Source of the DNA: VAZQ01 sp035693615
GTDB taxonomy: Bacteria; Pseudomonadota; Alphaproteobacteria; Rhizobiales; Xanthobacteraceae
Reading direction: 5' to 3'
DNA: 5,760 bases
Assembly: GCA_035693615.1 (NCBI GenBank)
Contig: DASSGH010000087.1
Span: forward strand, 1 to 5,760
Both the position numbers and the translations under genes were made by a program. The notes below the pieces were generated by a model that made no database searches, was not told the origin of the DNA, and saw only the letters and a list, made by a program, of their open reading frames with translations. Below, piece by piece: positions 1 through 5,391 of this stretch (the stretch's first letter is position 1; every line of letters begins with the position of its first letter).

Positions 1-1
1 C

Positions 2-487
2 GCCAAGGCGCTCGGCGGCGGCTTTCCGCTCGGCGCCGGCCTGGCTACCGCCGAGGCCGGCGCCGGCATGACGGCCGGCACCCACGGTTCGACCTTCGGC
101 GGCAACCCGCTCGCCATGGCGGCCGCCGGCGCCTTGCTCGACGTCGTGCTCGCCGACGGCTTTCTCGAGCGCGTGCGCAAGGTCTCGCTCGTGCTCAAGC
201 AGAAGCTCGCCGCGATCAAGGACCGCTATCCGACCGTCATCGCCGAAGTGCGCGGGGAGGGGCTTCTCGTCGGCTTGCGCGCGGTGGGGCCGAGCGGCGA
301 GCTCGTCGACGAATTGCGCGCGGAGAAGATGATCACGGTCGCGGCCGGCGACAACGTCGTGCGCTTGCTGCCGCCGCTCATCATCAGCGAGGAGGAAGTG
401 GCGGAAGGGGTGCAGCGCCTCGAGCGCGCCTGCGCGCGCATCGCCGCCGCGCAGAAGGCGCCGCAAAAGGTCGGAGCGGCAGGATGA
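2..487 (+). CDS. argD: Acetylornithine aminotransferase, 3' part (5' end outside window)
   Basis: PLP-dependent enzyme that transfers the amino group of glutamate to N-acetylglutamate semialdehyde, giving N2-acetylornithine in cytosolic arginine synthesis; ArgD-type enzymes often also serve as succinyldiaminopimelate aminotransferase. The frame is open from base 2, so the gene starts upstream; the ATG at 68 is internal. The 161 visible residues are the C-terminal part of a protein usually near 400 residues. The second visible residue, Lys in AKALGGGFPLGA, sits where the family has the lysine that forms the Schiff base with PLP. The family motif THGSTFGGNPLA follows at visible residues 27-38, and the C-terminal small domain contains VVRLLPPLIISEEE. 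The TGA stop overlaps the argF start (ATGA, 484-487), indicating cotranscription and translational coupling. Identification is secure from these motifs and from the argF neighbour. A succinylornithine or GABA aminotransferase is the only realistic alternative, and the context argues against it. Confidence 0.95.
   Translation, partial: AKALGGGFPLGAGLATAEAGAGMTAGTHGSTFGGNPLAMAAAGALLDVVLADGFLERVRKVSLVLKQKLAAIKDRYPTVIAEVRGEGLLVGLRAVGPSGELVDELRAEKMITVAAGDNVVRLLPPLIISEEEVAEGVQRLERACARIAAAQKAPQKVGAAG
473..476 (+). promoter_or_regulatory. Ribosome binding site of argF
   Basis: GGAG lies 7 bases before the argF ATG, inside the last codons of argD. Together with the ATGA stop/start overlap it supports the start at 484 and coupled translation. 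Confidence 0.7.
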
Positions 488-1392
488 AGGGCCGCGATTT
501 CCTCGACCTCATCGACATCCCGCCGCAGGAGCTGCGCGGGATGATCGAAGCGAGCCGCGCCATGAAGGCGCGCCGCGAGCGCGCTGCGCGCCCGCTCGAG
601 GGGCGCACGCTCGCCATGATCTTCGACAAGCCCTCGACCCGCACGCGCGTCTCCTTCGACGTCGCCATGCGCCAGCTCGGCGGCTCCGCCATGCTGCTCA
701 CCGGCCAGGAGATGCAGCTCGGGCGCGGGGAGACCATCGCCGACACCGCGCGCGTCCTCTCGCGCTACGTCGACATCATCATGATCCGCACGCTCGACCA
801 CGAGATGCTCACCGAGCTCGCGCGGCACGCCACCGTGCCGGTGATCAACGGCCTCACCCGCCGCTCGCATCCCTGCCAGGTGCTCGCCGACGTGATGACC
901 TTCGAGGAGCACCGCGGGTCGATCCGCGGCAAGACCGTGGCGTGGACCGGCGACGCCAACAACGTGCTCACCTCGTGGATGCACGCCGCCGAGCGCTTCG
1001 ATTTCCGCCTGCGGGTGGCGACCCCGCCCGAGCTCGCGCCCAAGAAGTGGCTGCGCGACTGGGTCAAGGGTTCGCGCGCCGCGATCGACATCGGCAGCGA
1101 CCCGGAGGAGGCGGTGAAAGGCTGCGATTGCGTGGTGACCGACACCTGGGTGTCGATGGGCGACAAGGACGGCCAGCGCCGCCACAACGTGCTCAAGCGC
1201 TACCAAGTCAATACGCGGCTCATGGGGCTGGCGAACCCCCGCGCCGTGTTCATGCATTGCCTGCCGGCGCACCGCGGCCAGGAGGTCACCGACGACGTGA
1301 TCGACGGGCCGCAGTCGATCGTGTTCGACGAGGCCGAGAACCGCCTGCACGCGCACAAGGGCATCTTGGCCTGGTGCCTCAACGCGGGGTGA
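484..1392 (+). CDS. argF: Ornithine carbamoyltransferase
   Basis: Cytosolic enzyme that condenses ornithine with carbamoyl phosphate to give citrulline, the sixth step of arginine synthesis. The 302 residues are within the usual family length. Visible motifs: the carbamoyl-phosphate loop STRTR at 51-55; HPCQ at 129-132, also at the carbamoyl-phosphate site; the ornithine-binding DxxxSM signature (DTWVSM) at 220-225, which separates it from aspartate carbamoyltransferase; HCLPAHRG at 258-265 with the active-site Cys259; and VFDEAENRLHAHKG near the C-terminus. The start is fixed by the 4-base overlap with argD and a GGAG 7 bases upstream. One small oddity is Arg126 in INGLTRRSHPCQ, where many relatives have Asp in NGLTD. 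The gene is followed directly by repeat DNA, so whether transcripts continue into hslO is unclear. No arginine-repressor operator is visible here; one would be expected before argD, outside the window. Confidence 0.97.
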   Translation: MKGRDFLDLIDIPPQELRGMIEASRAMKARRERAARPLEGRTLAMIFDKPSTRTRVSFDVAMRQLGGSAMLLTGQEMQLGRGETIADTARVLSRYVDIIMIRTLDHEMLTELARHATVPVINGLTRRSHPCQVLADVMTFEEHRGSIRGKTVAWTGDANNVLTSWMHAAERFDFRLRVATPPELAPKKWLRDWVKGSRAAIDIGSDPEEAVKGCDCVVTDTWVSMGDKDGQRRHNVLKRYQVNTRLMGLANPRAVFMHCLPAHRGQEVTDDVIDGPQSIVFDEAENRLHAHKGILAWCLNAG

Positions 1393-1417
1393 GGCGGGGC
1401 TGATACGGCGAGGCGTT

Positions 1418-1502
1418 GCCCCAAGGGTCCGTCACCCGCGGGCAGAAGCGCGTCGAAGACGCGCGTAGACCAGCTTACGCCCCGCGGGTCCATCTCTTCG
1501 CG
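1418..1502. repeat. Truncated palindromic repeat, first copy of an 85-base tandem duplication
   Basis: This 85-base unit is followed immediately by a near-identical copy from 1503. The two differ by five substitutions and one single-base indel, and are identical for 43 consecutive bases (1428-1470 against 1513-1555). The unit holds GTCACCCGCGGG, an insert rich in GCGCGTC/GACGCGC, then CCCGCGGGTCCATC and TCTTCGCG. It matches the left half of the repeat elements found elsewhere in the window but lacks the central loop and the right arm. It begins 26 bases after the argF stop. Confidence 0.85.
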
Positions 1503-1638
1503 GCCCCAAGGCTCCGTCACCCGCGGGCAGAAGCGCGTCGAAGACGCGCGTAGACGCGCTTATGACCCGCGGGTCCATCCTCTTCGCGAGAGACTTTTTG
1601 CGAAGAAGATGGATTGCCGGGTCAAGCCCGGCAATGAC
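1503..1638. repeat. Complete palindromic repeat element, second tandem copy plus central hairpin and right arm
   Basis: The first 86 bases duplicate 1418-1502. The element then continues into a central hairpin: 1574-1587 pairs with 1600-1613 (14 positions, one mismatch, 12-base loop). A right-hand arm, TTGCCGGGTCAAGCCCGGCAA, follows at about 1614-1634 and is itself a perfect palindrome around TCAAG. The end is TGAC, matching the GTCA at the left edge of the family. The left arm carries an insert of about 35 bases between its two CCCGCGGG halves, which sit next to each other around CTTGA in the element at 3429. Spurious frames across it read like GSSPAMT and AGLDPAIH peptides. Confidence 0.85.
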
Positions 1639-1640
1639 AA

Positions 1641-1667
1641 CCGCGGTGCCAAGCCCGGCCATGACGG
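1641..1667. repeat. Fragment of repeat right arm
   Basis: CCAAGCCCGGCCATGACGG at 1649-1667 matches the right edge of the complete elements (compare 3671-3688) but has no partner arm. It appears to be a remnant of another element, trimmed between the complete copy and the hslO start region. Confidence 0.6.
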
Positions 1668-1704
1668 ACTCGTTGGTTCAACTTCGCTTGGCCCGGCACT
1701 ATAT

Positions 1705-1709
1705 AGAGG
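1705..1709 (+). promoter_or_regulatory. Ribosome binding site that decides the hslO start
   Basis: AGAGG lies 4 bases before the ATG at 1714. The spacing is short, but no better site precedes the earlier in-frame ATG at 1609, which lies inside repeat DNA. Confidence 0.55.
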
Positions 1710-1713
1710 CATC

Positions 1714-2727
1714 ATGCCTGATCCCCACATCGAGATTCCCTCGCGCGTGCCGGCGGCGACCTCCGCCGACGACACGATCCTGCCGTTCAAGGTCGAGACG
1801 CTCGATCTGCGCGGGCGCGTCGTGCGCTTCGGCCCGGCGATCGACACCATCCTCTCGCGCCACCGCTATCCCGCGCCGGTGGCGAAGCTTCTCGGCGAGG
1901 CGATCGTGCTCACCGTGCTGCTCGGCTCGACGCTCAAATTCGAAGGCCGTTTCATCCTGCAGACCCAGAGCGACGGGCCGGTGCGCATGCTGGTCATCGA
2001 CTACACCACGCCGGGCAACATCCGCGGCTGCGCCCGCTTCGACGCCGCGCGCGTCGACGCCGCCATCGCCGCCGGCGCGGCCGACGGCGGCGCGCTGCTC
2101 GGCCGCGGCCATCTCGCCATGACCATCGACCAGGGGCCGGACACCTCCCGCTATCAGGGCATCGTCGCCCTTGAAGGCAAAAGCCTCGAGCACGCGGCGC
2201 ACGAATATTTCCTGCGCTCGGAGCAGATTCCGACGCGCGTGCGGCTCGCCGTCGCCGAGGAGCTGCGCGCGGGCGAAAACGGCGCCCGCCACCGCTGGCG
2301 CGCCGGCGGCTTGCTGCTGCAGTTTTTGCCGCAGTCGCCGGACCGCTCGCGCCGCGCCGATCTCGATCCCGGCGACGTGCCGGAAGGGATCGAGGTGCCC
2401 CCCGCGGTCGAGGACGACGCCTGGGTCGAAGGCCGCGCGCTGGTCGCGAGCCTCGAGGACCTCGAGCTCATCGATCCCGACACCTCGGCGGAGCGGCTGC
2501 TTTATCGGCTGTTCAACGAACGCGGGGTGCGCGTCTTCCGCAGCCGCGATCTGCAGGCGCAGTGCTCGTGCTCGCGCGAGCGGGTGGAGCGCATGCTGCG
2601 CAGCTTTCCCCAGGACGACCGCGACCACATGGTCGAGAACGGCAAGATCACCGTGACGTGCGAGTTCTGCAACTCGACCTACGTCTTCGCCCCGCGCGAC
2701 GTGGCGGAGCCCGCCCCGCCGTCGTGA
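1714..2727 (+). CDS. hslO: 33 kDa redox-regulated chaperone Hsp33
   Basis: Cytosolic holdase chaperone. When reduced it binds zinc and is inactive; oxidation to disulfides releases zinc, unfolds the linker and exposes the client-binding surface. The 337 residues exceed the E. coli protein (about 290) but fit alphaproteobacterial homologues. The N-terminal core carries RYPAPVAKLLGEAIVLTVLL and FEGRFILQTQSDGPVRMLV at 51-95, typical of the family, and YFLRSEQIPTRVRL at 165-178. The C-terminal redox domain has all four zinc cysteines: CSC at 284-286 and CEFC at 316-319, so the switch looks intact. I chose ATG 1714 because the family homology begins about 20 residues later (DDTILPF) and AGAGG precedes it. 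The in-frame ATG at 1609 would add 35 residues translated from the repeat. It follows argF at 321 bases; a separate promoter is possible but none is clear. It converges with apaG. Confidence 0.95.
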   Translation: MPDPHIEIPSRVPAATSADDTILPFKVETLDLRGRVVRFGPAIDTILSRHRYPAPVAKLLGEAIVLTVLLGSTLKFEGRFILQTQSDGPVRMLVIDYTTPGNIRGCARFDAARVDAAIAAGAADGGALLGRGHLAMTIDQGPDTSRYQGIVALEGKSLEHAAHEYFLRSEQIPTRVRLAVAEELRAGENGARHRWRAGGLLLQFLPQSPDRSRRADLDPGDVPEGIEVPPAVEDDAWVEGRALVASLEDLELIDPDTSAERLLYRLFNERGVRVFRSRDLQAQCSCSRERVERMLRSFPQDDRDHMVENGKITVTCEFCNSTYVFAPRDVAEPAPPS

Positions 2728-2763
2728 ATCGCGTCATTGACGAGTACGAAGGTCATCGACGCT

Positions 2764-2852
2764 GTCATGGCCGGGCTTGACCCGGCCATCCATCTTCTTC
2801 GCAAGACTTGTTGCGAAGAATGATGGACCCGCGGGTCAAGCCCGCGGGTGAC
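2764..2852. repeat. Complete palindromic repeat element between convergent hslO and apaG
   Basis: Three hairpins in a row, running from GTCA to TGAC. The left arm at 2767-2789 is ATGGCCGGG / CCCGGCCAT around CTTGA. In the centre 2789-2802 pairs with 2813-2827 (one bulge, 10-base loop). The right arm at 2827-2849 is ACCCGCGGG / CCCGCGGGT around TCAAG. The two arms have different palindromes, so the element is a mosaic of two arm types. It starts 36 bases after the hslO stop and could fold in the transcript of either convergent gene, but there is no U-tract. Confidence 0.85.
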
Positions 2853-2956
2853 ACAACCACCTGCGGGCTTCAGCCATGTCCCCGGACCAAGCATCAAGCC
2901 AGGGGCACGACCGAGGAAGGTCTGGAGGGACCGCATTAACGACCGGCGGGCGCGCG
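2853..2956. other. Spacer between repeat element and apaG 3' end
   Basis: About 100 bases with no convincing gene, hairpin-plus-T-tract terminator or repeat copy. An ORF opening at 2876 on the plus strand only shadows apaG. Confidence 0.6.
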
Positions 2957-3367
2957 CTAATTAATCGTGCGCTCGCGCTGCGGGGTGTCGAGCGAAAAGG
3001 CGGGAATGGCGATGTCGAACTCTTCGCCCGCCGCGGTCACCATGCCGTAGGTTCCGGTCATGAAACCCGACGGCGTCGGCAGCGGCACGCCGCTCGTATA
3101 TTCGTAGTTCTCCCCCGGCTTGAGCACCGGCTCTTCCCCCACGACGCCTGCCCCGCGCACCTCTTGCAGCCGCCCCTGCGCGTCGGTGATGCGCCAGTGG
3201 CGCGTCTTGAGCTGCACCGTCTCGCCGCCGCGATTGGTGAGCGTGATGGTGTAGGCCCAGAAGAAATAGCCGTTCTCGGGCGAGGAGCGGTCCGGCAGGA
3301 ACTTGGGGGTGGCCGTGACCTCGATCTCGCGGGTCACGGCGCGGTAGGCTGGTTTGGTCGCTTCCAT
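2957..3367 (-). CDS. apaG: ApaG domain protein (DUF525)
   Basis: Small cytosolic protein with a fibronectin-type-III-like beta-sandwich. Its biochemical role is not firmly established; in enterobacteria the gene sits beside apaH, a diadenosine tetraphosphatase, and the domain also occurs in some F-box proteins. The 136 residues compare with about 125-130 for usual members. The family core is clear: YRAVTREIEVTATPKFLPDR near the N-terminus, ETVQLKTRHWRITDAQG at 49-65, the glycine motif GAGVVG at 72-77, then EEPVLKPGENYEYTSGVPL and PSGFMTGTYGM, ending IPAFSLDTP. The start is taken at the ATG just before the conserved YRAVTR. The frame stays open upstream to 3625, but that part is translated repeat (AGLDPEIH, GSSPRVT). 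No clear Shine-Dalgarno precedes the chosen start, so its exact position is the weak point. It converges with hslO and diverges from the OpgC gene. Confidence 0.93.
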   Translation of the reverse strand: MEATKPAYRAVTREIEVTATPKFLPDRSSPENGYFFWAYTITLTNRGGETVQLKTRHWRITDAQGRLQEVRGAGVVGEEPVLKPGENYEYTSGVPLPTPSGFMTGTYGMVTAAGEEFDIAIPAFSLDTPQRERTIN

Positions 3368-3428
3368 GCGCGAATTTCTAAACGCAATTTCCCATGTTGT
3401 GTAGGTAGAACTCGCCTGAACACGCCTC

Positions 3429-3517
3429 GTCACTCGCGGGCTTGACCCGCGGGTCCATCCTCTTCGAGAGAGGCTTTTACGAAGCGGATGGATTTCTGGG
3501 TCAAGCCCGGCAATGAC
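3429..3517. repeat. Complete palindromic repeat element upstream of apaG
   Basis: Same three-hairpin plan as the element at 2764. The left arm has CGCGGGCTTGACCCGCGGG; a central stem follows (TCCATCCTCTTCG with CGAAGCGGATGGA, one mismatch); the right arm CTGGGTCAAGCCCGG ends in CAATGAC. The left arm is the uninterrupted form of the arm that carries an insert at 1516. It lies 61 bases upstream of the apaG start. Confidence 0.85.
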
Positions 3518-3530
3518 GAAATCAAACGAC

Positions 3531-3582
3531 GTCATGCCTCTATCACCAAAGACGTGGATCGCCGGGTCAAGCCCGCCATGAC
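3531..3582. repeat. Shortened repeat element, AAAGACGTGGAT subtype
   Basis: A 52-base unit bounded by GTCAT and ATGAC. It keeps only the right half: AAAGACGTGGATC, then GCCGGGTCAAGCCCGCCATGAC. Its centre differs from the TCTTCGC subtype and pairs in principle with the CCACGTCTT of the neighbouring element at 3600, so these two belong to a second subtype. Confidence 0.7.
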
Positions 3583-3599
3583 GGTCTGGATTTTGAGGC

Positions 3600-3687
3600 G
3601 TCATGCCCGGCCTTGGGCCGGGCATCCACGTCTTGCTTGGCCTCGATTACGAAAGACAGTCATGGCCGGGTCAAGCCCGGCCATGAC
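3600..3687. repeat. Complete palindromic repeat element, CCACGTCTT subtype, upstream of OpgC gene
   Basis: The left arm at 3603-3625 is a perfect palindrome (ATGCCCGGCC / GGCCGGGCAT around TTG). The right arm at 3659-3687 is a perfect 12-base stem (GTCATGGCCGGG / CCCGGCCATGAC around TCAAG). The centre reads CCACGTCTT on the left and AAAGAC on the right, so its inner stem is only partly preserved. It ends 74 bases before the proposed ATG of the OpgC gene. Confidence 0.8.
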
Positions 3688-3761
3688 GAAATAACCGACG
3701 ACAAGCCCTGCCCCCGACCCAGAGAGGGTTGAGCGAATCCAATCCTGGTCTAGATTCAGCG

Positions 3762-5012
3762 ATGCCCATCAGCGCGGAAAGATCGCCTGGAATGCAGGCC
3801 CCGGACAGATCGCCTGGAGTGCAGGCCGCGGAAAAAGCGCCCGCGGTGCAAACCGCCGTGGTCACCCCCGCGCGCGACCTGCGGCTCGACCTCTTTCGCG
3901 GCATCGCGCTCTGGCTGATCTTCCTCGACCATATCCCCTCGAACCTCGTCGCCTGGGGCACCATCCGCAATTACGGCTTCAGCGACGCCACCGAGATCTT
4001 CGTCTTCGTCTCCGGCTACACCGCGGCCTTCGTCTACGGCAAGGAGATGCGCGAGCGCGGGCCCCTCATCGCCGGCGCCCACATCCTGCGCCGCGTCTGG
4101 CAGATCTACGTCGCCCACGTGTTCCTCTTCGCCATCTATCTCGCCGAAATTTCCTACGTCGCCACGAGCTTCGAGAACCCGCTCTACGCCGAGGAGATGA
4201 ACATCCTCGATTTTCTCAAGCAGCCCGACGTGACCATCGTCGAGGCGCTGCTGCTCAAGTTCAAGCCGGCGAACATGGACATCCTGCCGCTCTATATCGT
4301 GCTGCTGCTCCTGTTCCCGCCGATCCTCTGGCTCCTGCAGTTTCGCGCCTGGCTCGCGCTCGGCGCCTCGGTGCTCCTTTACGTGCTCACCTGGCACTTC
4401 GGCTGGAACCTGCCGAGCTATCCCGAAGGCACCTGGTTCTTCAACCCGTTCGCCTGGCAACTCCTGTTCGTGTTCGGCGCTTGGTGCGCGCTGGGAGGCG
4501 CGCACCGGCTCGGGCCGGTGTTGCAGTCGCGGGTCACCTTGTGGATCGCGGTCGCGTATCTCGTGTTCGCCTTCATCATCGCGCTGACCTGGTATCTCCC
4601 CGGCATGAGCCAATACGTGCCGCACTGGCTCGAGGAGCTGATCTACCCGATCGACAAGCAAAACCTCGACGTGCTGCGCTTCGCGCATTTCCTCGCGCTG
4701 GCGGTGGTGACGGTGCGGTTCATTCCACGCGACTGGCCGGGATTGCGATCGCCGTTGCTGTGGGCGCCGATCGTCTGCGGGCAGCATTCGCTCGAGATCT
4801 TCTGCCTCGGCGTGTTTCTCTCCTTCGCCGCCCACTTCGCCATGATCGAGGTCTCGGGCGCGGTATGGATGCAATTCCTGCTCAGCGGCCTCGGCATCGT
4901 CATCATGATTGCGGTTGCCGCCCTGCTGACATGGTATAAGCGGGCGGAACGCAGCTCCGGGTCGCGCCCCAAGCGCACACCGGACGCGGACCTCGCGGGA
5001 GGCGAGGCATAG
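3762..5012 (+). CDS. opgC: OpgC-family integral membrane acyltransferase (periplasmic glucan succinyl transfer)
   Basis: Multi-pass inner-membrane protein of the OpgC family. The family's known member, from Rhodobacter sphaeroides, adds succinyl groups to osmoregulated periplasmic glucans; that role here is inferred. From ATG 3762 it has 416 residues: a hydrophilic N-terminus with three nine-residue repeats (6-32), then about ten hydrophobic segments at roughly 46-61, 73-92, 111-129, 173-191, 195-211, 229-243, 257-278, 304-321, 345-360 and 367-390, and a charged tail. Family motifs are RDLRLDLFRGIALW at 38-51, DH at 56-57 in the first segment (the position of the acyltransferase-3 histidine), GFSDATEIFVFVSGY at 72-86 and GQHSLEIFCLG at 340-350. 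The start is uncertain: TTG 3729 has AGAGAGGG directly against it, ATG 3762 has no clear site, and ATG 3792 has GGAAAG 10 bases upstream. No glucan synthase genes (opgG/opgH) are visible nearby. Confidence 0.88.
   Translation: MPISAERSPGMQAPDRSPGVQAAEKAPAVQTAVVTPARDLRLDLFRGIALWLIFLDHIPSNLVAWGTIRNYGFSDATEIFVFVSGYTAAFVYGKEMRERGPLIAGAHILRRVWQIYVAHVFLFAIYLAEISYVATSFENPLYAEEMNILDFLKQPDVTIVEALLLKFKPANMDILPLYIVLLLLFPPILWLLQFRAWLALGASVLLYVLTWHFGWNLPSYPEGTWFFNPFAWQLLFVFGAWCALGGAHRLGPVLQSRVTLWIAVAYLVFAFIIALTWYLPGMSQYVPHWLEELIYPIDKQNLDVLRFAHFLALAVVTVRFIPRDWPGLRSPLLWAPIVCGQHSLEIFCLGVFLSFAAHFAMIEVSGAVWMQFLLSGLGIVIMIAVAALLTWYKRAERSSGSRPKRTPDADLAGGEA
3775..3855 (+). repeat. Three 27-base in-frame tandem repeats in opgC N-terminus
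   Basis: Units at 3775-3801, 3802-3828 and 3829-3855. The first two differ at 3 of 27 bases; the third is more diverged. They encode ERSPGMQAP, DRSPGVQAA and EKAPAVQTA, a Pro/Gln/Ala-rich stretch ahead of the first membrane segment. Confidence 0.85.
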
Positions 5013-5391
5013 CCATTCCCCCTTTTTGATTTTGCACGCCTTTCTTGACTGCCGACGCCCCTCAGCGCAATTTTGGAACAAAACATGAATATGTCAACTC
5101 TAATGTAGAAAGAACTCTTTGATACAATTGCGCATTCTTGTTTGCCGGCGCCGCACAGCAGCCGAGATATGAACCCGCCCCGCGCGGACTTTACGCCCGA
5201 GGGATTGGCCGAGCGAAACGGCGGGCTGCTCAAAAATAAACGTGCCTCGAACACCACTTGAAAGGTCGAGTCGAGTTAGCCGTATCCTTCTTGTTGCTTT
5301 GAGAACTCTGACCGGCACTCTTGCAACCATTGCGTGTGCCCGCAAAACGAGGTATCTCTGGTCAGCCGTAAATACGTGCAAAGAGGCAGCC
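5013..5391. other. AT-richer intergenic region with no convincing gene
   Basis: About 380 bases. Two lines counted by eye (5041-5160) are about 45 percent GC, against clearly above 60 percent in opgC. I see no tRNA, no hairpin-plus-T-tract terminator after opgC and no copy of the palindromic repeats. A 97-codon minus-strand frame (5100-5393) has no ribosome binding site and a composition-driven look. A 30-codon plus-strand frame (5169-5261) is too short to judge. The frame of the downstream gene stays open back to 5239, so part of this stretch could be coding. Confidence 0.55.
5381..5386 (+). promoter_or_regulatory. Ribosome binding site of the unknown gene at 5392
   Basis: AAGAGG lies 5 bases before ATG 5392, a good position. 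It is the main reason for preferring this start over the earlier in-frame GTG at 5242 or TTG at 5299. Confidence 0.65.

Noticed and set aside
226..1356. 376-codon minus-strand frame across argD and argF
   Set aside because: High-GC antisense shadow of two well-identified genes, with His/Arg/Ala-rich low-complexity translation and no family motif.
1700..1705. TATATA as a -10 promoter box for hslO
   Set aside because: It lies 8 bases before the ATG, has no matching -35 at 16-18 bases, and would make the transcript nearly leaderless despite a Shine-Dalgarno-like AGAGG at the same place.
1418..3687. CRISPR array
   Set aside because: The repeats are palindromic elements of 50-136 bases with irregular spacing, scattered between genes, with no uniform spacers and no cas genes.
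5013..5040. Rho-independent terminator after opgC (CCCCCTTTTTG)
   Set aside because: There is a T run, but no inverted repeat before it that could form the required stem.
5045..5073. TTGACT with a possible -10 (CAATTT) as a promoter
   Set aside because: The -35 hexamer is good, but the -10 is poor and the site lies over 300 bases from the 5392 start, so it is no better than chance in AT-richer DNA.
3756..5081. 441-codon minus-strand frame across opgC
   Set aside because: Antisense shadow of a gene with clear OpgC motifs and membrane segments; the translation is a charged Glu/Arg/His/Gly-rich string typical of such shadows.
5169..5261. 30-codon plus-strand ORF (MNPPRADFTPEGLAERNGG...)
   Set aside because: Reads plausibly but is very short, with no strong ribosome binding site and no recognisable family; insufficient to call a gene or a gene remnant.
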